This document shows positions 24,607 to 32,676 of a stretch of 64,000 bases of DNA, in pieces. The notes below the pieces were generated by a model. That model was not told where the DNA came from. It saw only the letters and a list, made by a program, of their open reading frames with translations, and searched no databases. The DNA comes from JAIESQ01 sp964495375 (lineage in GTDB: Bacteria > Planctomycetota > Planctomycetia > Pirellulales > JAEUIK01), in contig CAZBWM010000027.1 in assembly GCA_964495375.1 (NCBI GenBank), positions 1 through 64,000 of the forward strand, read 5' to 3'. Position 1 is the stretch's first letter, and every line of letters begins with the position of its first letter. The position numbers were made by a program, and so were the translations under genes.

Positions 24607-26608
24607 TGAGGGCCTGCGCGTCGTCTTCGACCGATACCCCGCCGAAGAAGCCGATCATCATCTCTTCCCAAGTCTGCGGACCCCAGTGGACTACCTCATT
24701 GGGATTGGGGTTGGCCACGTTATCGGCCGAGTTGTCGAAGTGGGCGATGCACTCGACCACCGTGCCGGCGGGGAGCTTCTTCGGCTCGGCCAGTACGTAA
24801 CGCAACTGCCAATTGAAATCGTACTTGGGGACGTCGAGCAGAATCTCGCTCGTGCCGTCGGGGTACTTGGCTTCAAAGCGGAAGGCCTTGCCGCGCAGGT
24901 GCATGTGTGGCGACATCCACTCGAGCAACTGGTCGTTGGGGATCGTCACGCGCGATGTAACCTCGTAGTTGCTGTCCCCCGCGGGAATCGCGAACGACCC
25001 GTTAATGGCCGCGTGACCGCGCGCACGCTTCTTCACGGTTTTCGGATCGGCGAAGACGACGCCAACATAGCTCTGATCTTCCTGCGGCGTGCCGTTGGGC
25101 GTGTAGTGCATCTGCAGAACGATGCGCGAACCCTTGGGCACGAAGGTCGCCACACCGGGTTCGTGAACCGTGCCGACGCTACCGGGCACGTAGGCGGTAA
25201 GCATGCCACCACCGGCTTCTAGGCTCGACAAGAAACTGCCGCCACCGGCGCCGCCACGCAGGCCGCTACCGACATCGCCCGGGCCCGGGCCATCCGGGCC
25301 ACGACCGCCGGGGCTGCGACCACCAGGTCGGCGACCACCAAGTCCGCGATCGCCGGGACCGTGACCACCGGGACCGCGACCACCGGGACCACGGCCACCG
25401 GGACCACGGCCGCTCAGCAGCCGCGCGGTGATCTGCTGGATCATCTCCGGCGGAATCACGAAGGCGATGATGTGATGCACGACCGCGCGGTTGCCGGCGC
25501 GGGCTTCCACTTGCTGGATCCATTTGTCCTCGGTCCAGCCCGGATCGAGGATCATGTGCTGGTAAGGGACGACCCCTTCGGCCGGCACTTTGAAGGGCCG
25601 CTTCATCTTGATGACCTGATCGGGAGTCGCAATCTGCCAGCCATCGGACCATTCGCGCGGTTTGGGCAATTCGGAGAGATCTCCCTGCGGGCAACCGTTG
25701 TCGATCCAGGTGTAAAGCAGTTGCTTTTCGTCGTTGCTCAACCGCGCGTCGTTGGCGAAATGGCCAAACTCGGGATTGGCATTCCAAGGGGGCATCCGCT
25801 CTCCCTGCACGACTTCGCGGATCATGTCGGCCCAACCGACCACTTCGTCGTAGTCGGTCAAAGCCATCGGCCCGACTTCACCCGGTCGATGGCACGAGAC
25901 GCAGCGGTTTTCCAACAAGCTGGCAATCTGCTTGGCATAGGTGACGTCGCCCGTGGGGGAGACCTTCGGCTTGCGGCCGATCAAGCAACCCACGGCCTGC
26001 GTGCTCGGCTGCGAAACTTGCTGACCGGCGAGCAGTTCATCGAGGGCACTTGCCAGATCGCGACGGGTGACCTTGGTCTTGGCGTAGCCCGAACTCGAGC
26101 CTTGGCCGTATTGATCGTCGATGCGGCCGCGGTAACGGATTGCGCGCTGGCCATCGAGCACGAAGACTTCAGGCGTGCGAGCGGCGCCGAACTGATCGGC
26201 GACGCTCTGATCGCGATCCTTCAACAGTGGGAACTTGACGCCGTACTGCTGAGCGAAGGCGACCAGGTCGGTCAGCGAGTCTTGCTGATTCGAGTCGATG
26301 GCGACGAAGGCCACCCCCTTGGCGGCGTACTCATCGCTCAGCTCTTGCAAGCGCGGCGCGTAGAGCCGGGCCAGCGGGCACTCGACCCCCAAGAACGCCA
26401 CGACCACGAGCTTGTTGTTGGACAGTTCGTCGAGCGAACGGTCGCGGCCGTGCATATCGGGGAGCGTGAAGCGCTCGACCCGGGTAGCCGATTCGGCGGC
26501 CATAGCGCTCGAGGGACCGTAGTTACCAGCGTCCCAAACACCGCCGGGGGCGGTGATCAGCAAGAACATCGCCGCAGGGAGCAGAGTACTTAGTCGCCGG
26601 ATCGTCAT
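24596..26608 (-). CDS. Exported redoxin-cytochrome-copper monooxygenase fusion
   Basis: A 670-residue secreted multidomain protein. Order: signal sequence (about 5-25), redoxin/thioredoxin-like domain (about 45-190) with a single-cysteine site AFLGVECPLARLY (Cys77), a c-type heme motif CVSCH at 236-240 in a cytochrome-like domain, then a copper type II monooxygenase-like domain with VVHH at 376-379, QMHYTPNG and PHMHLRGK as candidate copper ligands. Between the VHHII motif and LQMHY lies a low-complexity stretch of RGPGG-type pentapeptides. ATG 26608 follows AGGAG at seven bases; the frame is open upstream without similarity. This domain order recurs in planctomycetes, but the function is unknown; extracellular redox chemistry is inferred. 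Its 3' end overlaps the convergent membrane-protein gene by 11 bp. Confidence 0.88.
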   Translation of the reverse strand: MTIRRLSTLLPAAMFLLITAPGGVWDAGNYGPSSAMAAESATRVERFTLPDMHGRDRSLDELSNNKLVVVAFLGVECPLARLYAPRLQELSDEYAAKGVAFVAIDSNQQDSLTDLVAFAQQYGVKFPLLKDRDQSVADQFGAARTPEVFVLDGQRAIRYRGRIDDQYGQGSSSGYAKTKVTRRDLASALDELLAGQQVSQPSTQAVGCLIGRKPKVSPTGDVTYAKQIASLLENRCVSCHRPGEVGPMALTDYDEVVGWADMIREVVQGERMPPWNANPEFGHFANDARLSNDEKQLLYTWIDNGCPQGDLSELPKPREWSDGWQIATPDQVIKMKRPFKVPAEGVVPYQHMILDPGWTEDKWIQQVEARAGNRAVVHHIIAFVIPPEMIQQITARLLSGRGPGGRGPGGRGPGGHGPGDRGLGGRRPGGRSPGGRGPDGPGPGDVGSGLRGGAGGGSFLSSLEAGGGMLTAYVPGSVGTVHEPGVATFVPKGSRIVLQMHYTPNGTPQEDQSYVGVVFADPKTVKKRARGHAAINGSFAIPAGDSNYEVTSRVTIPNDQLLEWMSPHMHLRGKAFRFEAKYPDGTSEILLDVPKYDFNWQLRYVLAEPKKLPAGTVVECIAHFDNSADNVANPNPNEVVHWGPQTWEEMMIGFFGGVSVEDDAQALINR

Positions 26609-27137
26609 GCCAAGGGCTCCTGATGGTTGCGGGCGAATCCAGGTTGCCCAGACGTGCGCTGCGAAGAGCCACGCTACCTGGGTCGTCAACGAGTACTTAA
26701 CCCCGACGCCGGCCGTTTGTTCCTGGCCTGCCAACGGGTGGCTGGCTCAAAGCCGGTGGGCGGGGAGTGATGTTTATTGTGCGGGACGTGGCCGGACGGG
26801 ACAGCCGGCCACGTTTTGGGGCACAGTTTAGGGCACCGTAAGTGGCACCGTGGATTATACGTTTTTTGCGGGTTCGCGACGGGTTATCTGCGAGTTTCTG
26901 CGTGTCGCCGTAAGTGGTCCGCCCGCAGAAGATAGCACGGTTCGTCGCCCCGGGGCAATGTCAGGCGAGCGGGCGATCTGGCTGCCATGGGCCCGCGCCC
27001 GATCAACAGCCGGTCTGGCATTTGCTATCTACTTTTCCTAACCGGCGGTAAGTCAGGCAGGCGGCCGAACGGCTCGGGCAAGCCGCCGGAGCGATCTTCA
27101 GCCAATAACCCGCCCTAGCTGCGAAGGAGAACCTCCC
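26609..27137. other. Divergent intergenic region with 10-bp hairpin
   Basis: No gene is supported in this 529-bp space between divergent genes. It holds a perfect hairpin, ACGTGGCCGG / CCGGCCACGT (26786-26795 and 26805-26814), followed by TTTT, and a direct repeat GGCACCGT-AAGT-GGCACCGT just after it. The hairpin looks like a terminator but has no gene ending towards it, so it may be regulatory. Confidence 0.6.
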
Positions 27138-27632
27138 ATGGCCACGGCAACCGCGGAAAAACTACAAGAGCTGCTCGAGGATTTCGACACGGCCATGCTG
27201 GTCACGCAGACGCCAGACGGCGAGCTGCGCTCGCGGCCGATGGCACTGGCCAATGTGGAGGAGGATGGCACTCTTTGGTTCGTCACCGAGCGCGGCAGCG
27301 GCAAACTGGGAGAAATCGCCCTCGACTACCACGTCAACGTGGCGCTCCAGGCACGGATGAAGTTCGTCTCAATCAGCGGTCGGGCCACGCCGGTCAACGA
27401 TCGTGCGAAACTGGACGAGATCTGGAACGAGTCGTGGAAGCTCTGGTTCCCCGGCGGCAAGGACGATCCTAGCCTGGTGCTGCTACGCGTAAGTGGCGAC
27501 ATCGGCGAATACTGGGATTACCGCGGCACCAGCGGCATCAAGTACCTGATCGAGGCCGGCAAAGCCTACTTCAACGGAACCAAGCCCGACGTGGCCGGCG
27601 ATCCGAAGATCCACGGGCGCGTTTCGATGTGA
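27138..27632 (+). CDS. PNPOx-like general stress protein
   Basis: A 164-residue member of the pyridoxamine 5'-phosphate oxidase-like split-barrel group, close to general stress protein 26. Landmarks: AMLVTQTPDGELRSRPMALA, LWFVTERGSGKLGEI, VNVALQARMKFVSISGRATP and WFPGGKDDPSLVLLRV. These proteins usually bind FMN or FAD as dimers, but their physiological reaction is unclear. ATG 27138 has AAGGAGA eight bases upstream. The gene is monocistronic and is followed by a double-hairpin extragenic repeat. Confidence 0.9.
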   Translation: MATATAEKLQELLEDFDTAMLVTQTPDGELRSRPMALANVEEDGTLWFVTERGSGKLGEIALDYHVNVALQARMKFVSISGRATPVNDRAKLDEIWNESWKLWFPGGKDDPSLVLLRVSGDIGEYWDYRGTSGIKYLIEAGKAYFNGTKPDVAGDPKIHGRVSM

Positions 27633-27644
27633 GCTGGCCCGTGG

Positions 27645-27686
27645 CACGGGCTCCAGCCCGTGAACAACACGGCCAGGATGGCCGTG
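27645..27686 (-). repeat. Double-hairpin extragenic element, copy 1
   Basis: Two hairpins in tandem: CACGGGCT/AGCCCGTG (27645-27662) and CACGGCCA/TGGCCGTG (27668-27686). The reverse complement matches 50181-50223 with one substitution and one single-base indel. A decayed further unit (CACGGCCGCGATGGTTGTG) follows at about 27698-27716. Confidence 0.85.
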
Positions 27687-27732
27687 CCACGGAAGCACAC
27701 GGCCGCGATGGTTGTGCCACGATGAGCTTGTG

Positions 27733-28752
27733 TCACTCTCGGCAGGACGACCGCAGTCTGCGTCGCCGGATAACGACGAGCGACAGCGATATCAGGCCGA
27801 TGGCGGTTAGCGTTACGCCAGCCGGCTCGGGCACCGGATTGAAGTAGATGTACTTCGCATAGTCGACTTGCGTGGTCGGCCCGGTGTAGGACGCTGAGAG
27901 CCCGGCTTTGGCGAGAATCGCCTGGTCGTCGAACAGCGCTACGCTGGTGCCGTACCCCTCATTGAGCGCCGTGATCATCAGGTTGGCGAAGATACCATTG
28001 CCGACAGTGCCAGGGTGAATGTCGTCGACGAAAAAATGCGTGGCTTTGCTGCTGCCGGTCGTCATGTTGATGGTCACGCCCCCGACGACGAAGGGGCCGG
28101 CGTTGAGGTCGCGCATGAAGCTGGCAGTGTCGATGTAGACCTGGTTGCGCGCGAGGACTTCAGCCTTGACCAGGTCGTTGGTGTAATTGATCGCGTCGAC
28201 GATTGGCGCCGCGATCGCCTTGTAAGGGGCAGCGCCGGGCACGAGCGACATGTCGGGCAATCCGGCAATAATCATGCCGGTGGGGTTCTTCGCCAGCACG
28301 GCATCCGCGGCGGTCATCATGCGACCGACAACCCCATCCGCCCAGGTCGGGACGTCGAGCGTTTCGAGCAGGATATCGAGCGCCACCGGGGGCACATCGA
28401 GCCCGCCGATAAACAGGTAGGCCAGGTCGACGTTACCGCTTTCGACGAGCGTCGCAACCTTCGTGTGCTGGCCGCCAGAGAGCAGCGTGGTGGTCGTCGA
28501 GCCGCCGACAGCCTTATTGTAGGACTGACTGGGACCAAAGTTGAGTTTGCGATCGACGGCCAACCAGGGAACCCAGCTACCGCTGTGGGCGGTGCCCTGT
28601 GTTTCGCTGGCCCCCATAGCGGCAAAACCATTGATGACGGCCGCCGCGGCGTGGGTTGACCGGAGTGAAAACAAGCAGCAGACGACGAGCGGTGCGCCCC
28701 ACACCGCGCGGAGGAGAATGGTGGGAAAAGATCGACGGGGGCGCGAGGTCAT
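27733..28752 (-). CDS. PEP-CTERM anchored SGNH-like hydrolase
   Basis: A 339-residue exported protein. It has a signal sequence (about 8-38), an SGNH/GDSL-like body and a C-terminal PEP-CTERM sorting signal: VPEPAGVTLTAIG, a hydrophobic helix, then RRRRLR. The nucleophile block reads AAMGASETQG, with Gly-Ala-Ser in place of GDS, and DDIHPG matches the DxxH block. The block normally containing Gly-x-Asn-Asp reads FIGGLDV, so the oxyanion Asn appears replaced; activity is therefore doubtful. ATG 28752 has GGAG at about nine bases, preferred over the longer frame. PEP-CTERM proteins are sorted by exosortase/archaeosortase-type enzymes, not seen in this window. Confidence 0.82.
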   Translation of the reverse strand: MTSRPRRSFPTILLRAVWGAPLVVCCLFSLRSTHAAAAVINGFAAMGASETQGTAHSGSWVPWLAVDRKLNFGPSQSYNKAVGGSTTTTLLSGGQHTKVATLVESGNVDLAYLFIGGLDVPPVALDILLETLDVPTWADGVVGRMMTAADAVLAKNPTGMIIAGLPDMSLVPGAAPYKAIAAPIVDAINYTNDLVKAEVLARNQVYIDTASFMRDLNAGPFVVGGVTINMTTGSSKATHFFVDDIHPGTVGNGIFANLMITALNEGYGTSVALFDDQAILAKAGLSASYTGPTTQVDYAKYIYFNPVPEPAGVTLTAIGLISLSLVVIRRRRLRSSCRE

Positions 28753-28846
28753 TAGCGTTTCTCCAGGGCTGAATCTGCGATGCTGCGTGACGGTGTTGAA
28801 GAGACTCGTGCAAAACAATTAGATCGGTATCGCGAGCCGAGCGTGC

Positions 28847-29773
28847 TCAGCGAGCAATTTGGCTCATGAACAACAAATGACGTTCGGTGGCGCGGCGCCG
28901 GTCGAAAATCTCGGCGTCGGCGGCGAGGTTGCCTGTCAGGCGATAGTGGTCGTCGCTCATCGTGCGCTCGTCCACCAGCGTGAACGACAGCCGCGCGGTG
29001 TCCTTCGTGCCGACTGTCCGCGTCACATCCATGCGGCGGATGATCATGGTCTCGGGCTCGATGTCCAACAGCACCGACGTGAAGTGGTGCCGAAAGCGGG
29101 GCTTGGCCTTGAGCGTGGCGCGGATCAAGATCGTGCCGGCGCTGGCGGGCTCAGTCACCAGTTCGAAATCGGTGAGGATCTCCTCGGTGATGCGGCGGGC
29201 GTCGAGGTTCAGGCAGGCGAGCGATTCGCGGGCCGCGGCGGGTAACTCGCGCCGCTGGTAAAGAAGGCCACGCGCCCGATCGATCACGCCCCAAAATCGC
29301 TCGTGTTCGTCCTGGCCCCAGACGAGCTGCCGCTCGCCACGGCGGGTGATCACGTGAAAGCGGTCGCCGCGCGTCCAGACCGTGGTTTGGTCTCCGGCCT
29401 GCAGCAAGGGGCGCCAGTCGCGCGGGACCGTGATTTGTTCGACGTGGTAGCAGCGATCGCCGCCGCGGGCGAGCGCGACCCGCGCCGAGCTGACCAGTGA
29501 GTACGCGCTAGCCGGGCGCGGAGAGAGCAGCACTTGCTCGCCGAGCAGCGCGGCAACGAGCAAGGTGGCCGCGGCGGCCAAGCTCCAGCGAATCCAGCGC
29601 CGCCGCACGAAGGGGAGCGGCGCCAGTGGCAACCGCACCGGGCGAGAGTCGGCCAGTTGCTCGAGTATCGACGCTTGCAGCTCCCGTACGTCGATTTCGC
29701 GGGCGTCGGCCTCGAGGGCTTCGCGCACCAGGCGATCGACTTGCTCGGGAGTGACGGGGGGACGGAACGTCAT
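28847..29773 (-). CDS. Membrane anti-sigma-like protein
   Basis: A 308-residue protein with a short cytoplasmic N-terminal helix region (VDRLVREALEADAREIDVRE), a single transmembrane segment (about 61-82, WIRWSLAAAATLLVAALLGE) and a 220-residue extracytoplasmic domain rich in beta strands without a recognised family. Its start overlaps the stop of the upstream ECF sigma gene by the ATGA arrangement, so the two are translationally coupled. This topology and coupling argue for an anti-sigma factor controlling that sigma. No zinc-binding HxxxCxxC motif is seen in the cytoplasmic part, so it would be a non-ZAS type. Confidence 0.7.
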   Translation of the reverse strand: MTFRPPVTPEQVDRLVREALEADAREIDVRELQASILEQLADSRPVRLPLAPLPFVRRRWIRWSLAAAATLLVAALLGEQVLLSPRPASAYSLVSSARVALARGGDRCYHVEQITVPRDWRPLLQAGDQTTVWTRGDRFHVITRRGERQLVWGQDEHERFWGVIDRARGLLYQRRELPAAARESLACLNLDARRITEEILTDFELVTEPASAGTILIRATLKAKPRFRHHFTSVLLDIEPETMIIRRMDVTRTVGTKDTARLSFTLVDERTMSDDHYRLTGNLAADAEIFDRRRATERHLLFMSQIAR

Positions 29774-30297
29774 GTCACGAAACCTTCGGTGAACTTGGCA
29801 TTGAGCAGCGCGGCCAGCGATTGCCGGGCGCGGGACAACAGCACGCGCACGTGGTCGGCCCGCAGCTCGAGCATCTCGGCGATTTCGGCGATCGAGTAGC
29901 CCAGGCTCGCCAGCTCGAGGGCCGAGCGTTGCCGGAGCGGCAGTGTTTGCAGGCCCGCGGCGATCGCTTCGCGTAGCTCGTTGGCCATGACGAGGTCGGC
30001 GGGATCAGCGGCGGTGACATCGGCGATCTCCAGCGGTGATTCGTCGTCGGAGCGGTCACCCCCCCGTTGGTCGAGGCTTTGGGTGTGGTGCTCGCGGGTG
30101 TTCAGGTTCAGACAGGCATTGGTAATCGAACGGAACAGCAGCTTGCGGCCATCGCGCGGCAGATCGTAGCGCGCAGCATGACCCAGCAAGCGGCAAACGC
30201 AGTCTTGCACGACATCCTGGCCGCGGCCTCGGTCGCCCAGCAGCGACGACGCGTACGCCACGGCGCCCGGTAGCGCCAGTGTGATCCACGAATCCAA
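29770..30297 (-). CDS. ECF-type RNA polymerase sigma factor
   Basis: A 175-residue sigma factor with regions 2 and 4 only. Region 2 is seen in LPGAVAYASSLLGDRGRGQD then VQDCVCRLL; region 4 in LPLRQRSALELASLGYSIAE then IAEMLELRADHVRVLLSRAR, a helix-turn-helix for the -35 element. The start is taken as TTG 30297, with GAGG seven bases upstream, because similarity begins at SWITLALPGAVAYA; the longer frame adds unrelated sequence. It is co-transcribed with the membrane anti-sigma-like gene downstream. The stimulus is unknown. Confidence 0.87.
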   Translation of the reverse strand: MDSWITLALPGAVAYASSLLGDRGRGQDVVQDCVCRLLGHAARYDLPRDGRKLLFRSITNACLNLNTREHHTQSLDQRGGDRSDDESPLEIADVTAADPADLVMANELREAIAAGLQTLPLRQRSALELASLGYSIAEIAEMLELRADHVRVLLSRARQSLAALLNAKFTEGFVT

Positions 30298-30717
30298 AGA
30301 GTTACCTCGGCGGTCGCGGGGGACCCCGGTACTTGCCGCCCGTTGGGCGCCGCGCGACGCCTGGCCGGACAACCCGCCTACCCTAACAACACCCGGGTGA
30401 GGCCAAAGTAACAAGCATGGAGAGAAAAAAAGAGAACCGCATGAGATCAGCGCGCCGCGGGTTGCTCTCACCAGGAATGGCCAGCACCCCGGCGGTCCGG
30501 GTCGCGGTCTCTCCCCCGGCCCTCTCCAATAAAGTGTTCCGGGATTTTGCGTCCAAACCGTCCAAGGACCGCGTTGCAGGTAGTTAAGTGCCTGTCTTGC
30601 ATGGACTTATTCTTGGACGCAAAACTCCGAAAGTTTGCGTCCAACGTGCGTCCAATTTGCGTCCAAAGACCCTGACGTCGGCCGGCATTGGCCCCGCTTG
30701 AAAGGTACCGCCCAATG
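30298..30717. repeat. Intergenic region with GCGTCC hexamer array
   Basis: No gene is supported in this 420-bp region. Its 3' part (30536-30666) is an array of GCGTCC/GGACGC hexamers in mixed orientation with T/A-rich linkers, such as TTGCGTCCAA and TTGGACGCAAAA. Two parts match the array at 56586-56737: GTTCCGGGATTTTGCGTCC (30536-30554) matches 56719-56737 inverted at 18 of 19 positions, and GGACGCAAAACTCCG (30615-30629) is identical to 56632-56646. Confidence 0.7.
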
Positions 30718-31245
30718 TCAGCGGACTTCTTCGAGCTGCAAGCGATCGGCCAGATAACGGAGAATGTCGCGGGCGCTGAGCAGGCCCACCACGCGACCGC
30801 GGCGGAGCACGGGCAAATGGCGATACTCTCCCAGGTCCATCTTGTGCAGGGCCTGAGCGAGTCGGTCGTCCTCTTCGATCGTGGCCGGGTTGACCGTCAT
30901 GAGCTCGCGCACGGGGCGCTCGGCCAGCGCCTCGACATCGGGGCCCAAGCGGCGGACGGCGTCGCGCTCGGTGAAGACGCCGATCAGTTCTTGACGGTCG
31001 TCGACCACCATCGCGCAGCCGACGTTCCACTGCACCATGCGGCGCAGCACCTCGGCGACGTGCATGCCGGCCGGAACCAAAAACGGTGGCCTTGGCTCGA
31101 TGATCTTGACGGGGTCTTTGAGGATCGACTGCTCGAGCGAGTTGCGGCCCCGCGGGTTGCTCAGGTAGGCCAGCGATGTCTCGCACTCGTCGCAAACGTC
31201 GACACCGGCGATGTTCTGATGACCGCAGTTGGGACAGATCGTCAT
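30718..31245 (-). CDS. Zinc-ribbon CBS-pair protein
   Basis: A 175-residue cytosolic protein. An N-terminal zinc ribbon (ICPNCGHQNIAGVDVCDECE, four Cys) is followed by a CBS pair: first repeat about 50-105 (GMHVAEVLRRMVQWNVGCAM, GVFTERDAVRRL), second about 110-165 (RELMTVNPATIEEDDRLAQA, GLLSARDILRYL). CBS pairs bind adenine nucleotides and report energy state. It lies 218 bp downstream of korB on the same strand, and another CBS-pair protein precedes korA, so both may tune the 2-oxoacid oxidoreductase; that is inference from position. Alternative roles include regulating a protein elsewhere through the zinc ribbon. Confidence 0.88.
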   Translation of the reverse strand: MTICPNCGHQNIAGVDVCDECETSLAYLSNPRGRNSLEQSILKDPVKIIEPRPPFLVPAGMHVAEVLRRMVQWNVGCAMVVDDRQELIGVFTERDAVRRLGPDVEALAERPVRELMTVNPATIEEDDRLAQALHKMDLGEYRHLPVLRRGRVVGLLSARDILRYLADRLQLEEVR

Positions 31246-31422
31246 GGCGGGCTCCTTCGGTCGACGTGCACTGGCGGCAAACTAGCTAACCGATAACTCT
31301 ACCTTGTTCGACGGCGGAGGGCCAACGGCGAGCGCAGGGTGCGACGGCAACCGCTAAGCTCGCGAGCAAGGAGTGAACTAGAGCGAACCAGCAAGGTCTG
31401 GGCGGAATATGGCTCGCGCGAA

Positions 31423-31452
31423 CTAGCGCGCGGGATAAATCCCGCGGCTAAC
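31423..31452. repeat. Single extragenic palindrome (GCGGGAT/ATCCCGC)
   Basis: Thirty bases identical to 6803-6832, centred on the palindrome GCGGGAT-AA-ATCCCGC, between korB and the zinc-ribbon CBS gene. It is a lone copy of the element found as an inverted pair at 6722-6832. Confidence 0.85.
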
Positions 31453-31463
31453 CATGCTGATCG

Positions 31464-32486
31464 TTAACCGCTGATTTCCCACGTGTCACCGGCGTTGAAC
31501 AGGGCTTCGAGGGTCCCTTCGCCTTGCTTCTTGGTGGCTGTGTCGACCTGCCGCAGCACTTCTTCCTCGTAGCGAGGGCGGTCGACGGCGCGGTACACGC
31601 CGATCGGCTCGGGAAACTCAGGGAACCGCATGCGGCTGAGCAGGTAGGCCAGGCTCGGCTCAGGGGCCTTCTCGTCGTGGAACAGCAGGTCGTCCTCGCT
31701 GATCCCTTTGCCGAGTTCGACCACTTCGGGCTCGAGACCGTTGAGGCGAATGCCCTTGTCGCGATTCTTGCCGAAGATCAGCGGCTTGCCGTGTTCCAGC
31801 TCGATCGTGGTGTCGAGCTTGCTGTTGCGATCCGTGGCGTATTCCCAGGCGCCGTCGTTGAAGACGTTGCAGTTCTGGTAGACCTCGATGAAGGCGGTGC
31901 CGTTGTGGGCGGCCGCGCGCTCCAGCACCATGCCCAGGTGCTTGATGTTGACGTCGATCGAGCGGGCGACAAACGTGGCCTCGCAGCCGATGGCGATCGA
32001 CAGCGGGTGAAGCGGGTTGTCGATGACGCCTAGCGGGGCGCTCTTGTTGATCTGGCCCAGCGGCGATGTCGGGGAGTACTGCCCCTTGGTGAGGCCGTAA
32101 ATGCGGTTGTTGAACAGCACGATGTTGAGATCGAGATTGCGGCGGATGCAGTGCATCAGGTGGTTGCCGCCGATGGAGAGGGCGTCACCATCGCCGGTGA
32201 TCACCCACACCGACAGATCGGGGCGAGCGATCTTCAAGCCCGTGGCCACGGCCGGCGCACGGCCGTGAATGCTGTGGATGCCATAGGTGTTCATGTAATA
32301 GGGGAAGCGGCTCGAGCAGCCGATACCCGACACGAACACGGTGTTCTCGCGAGCGACGCCCAGCGGCGCGAGCACCTTTTTCATCTGGGCCAGAATCGAG
32401 TAGTCGCCGCAACCGGGACACCAGCGGACGTCCTGGTCGCTTGCGAAGTCGCCGGGAGTGAGAACGGGCAGTGCTGCGGTGCTCAT
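31464..32486 (-). CDS. korB: 2-oxoacid:ferredoxin oxidoreductase subunit beta
   Basis: The thiamine-diphosphate-binding beta subunit, 340 residues. CPGCGDYSI near the N-terminus supplies two cysteines for the [4Fe-4S] cluster, with SGIGCSSRFPYY adding a third, and ITGDGDALSIGGNHLMHC to NNRIYGLTKGQYSPTS is the ThDP/Mg motif. With korA, it oxidatively decarboxylates 2-oxoglutarate (or another 2-oxoacid) to the CoA thioester and reduces ferredoxin. ATG 32486 gives MSTAALPVLTPGDF. It is separated from korA by about 190 bp containing an inverted-repeat element. Together with Sdh in this window it fits a TCA cycle using KGOR. Confidence 0.95.
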   Translation of the reverse strand: MSTAALPVLTPGDFASDQDVRWCPGCGDYSILAQMKKVLAPLGVARENTVFVSGIGCSSRFPYYMNTYGIHSIHGRAPAVATGLKIARPDLSVWVITGDGDALSIGGNHLMHCIRRNLDLNIVLFNNRIYGLTKGQYSPTSPLGQINKSAPLGVIDNPLHPLSIAIGCEATFVARSIDVNIKHLGMVLERAAAHNGTAFIEVYQNCNVFNDGAWEYATDRNSKLDTTIELEHGKPLIFGKNRDKGIRLNGLEPEVVELGKGISEDDLLFHDEKAPEPSLAYLLSRMRFPEFPEPIGVYRAVDRPRYEEEVLRQVDTATKKQGEGTLEALFNAGDTWEISG

Positions 32487-32548
32487 GGGTTTTGGTTTTC
32501 TAAGACTCGGAGATGTTCGCGGGGGTTGGTTCGCGTGGTGATTTTGGT

Positions 32549-32648
32549 TCGACCGCTGAACTGCTTCGGTTTTTGTTTTTTGGCCCCCTCACCCTGGCCC
32601 TCTCCCGCAAGGGGAGAGGGGGATGTCGAGAAGCAGTTCTGCGGTCGA
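32549..32648. repeat. MITE-like inverted repeat between korA and korB
   Basis: Outer arms at 32549-32567 and 32630-32648 (TCGACCGC, then GAACTGCTTC) are inverted copies with one mismatch in 19. The core reads CCCCTCACCCTGGCCCTCTC followed by CCGCAAGGGGAGAGGGGG. It shares design and 14 of 19 arm positions with the element at 9090-9188. Confidence 0.78.
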
Positions 32649-32676
32649 TCTGAATTTCGTTTAGCCTGCGCCGCGG

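Noticed and set aside
26786..26817. Terminator for a gene in the divergent region
   Set aside because: No gene ends there; both neighbours start outward, so the hairpin is described but not called a terminator.
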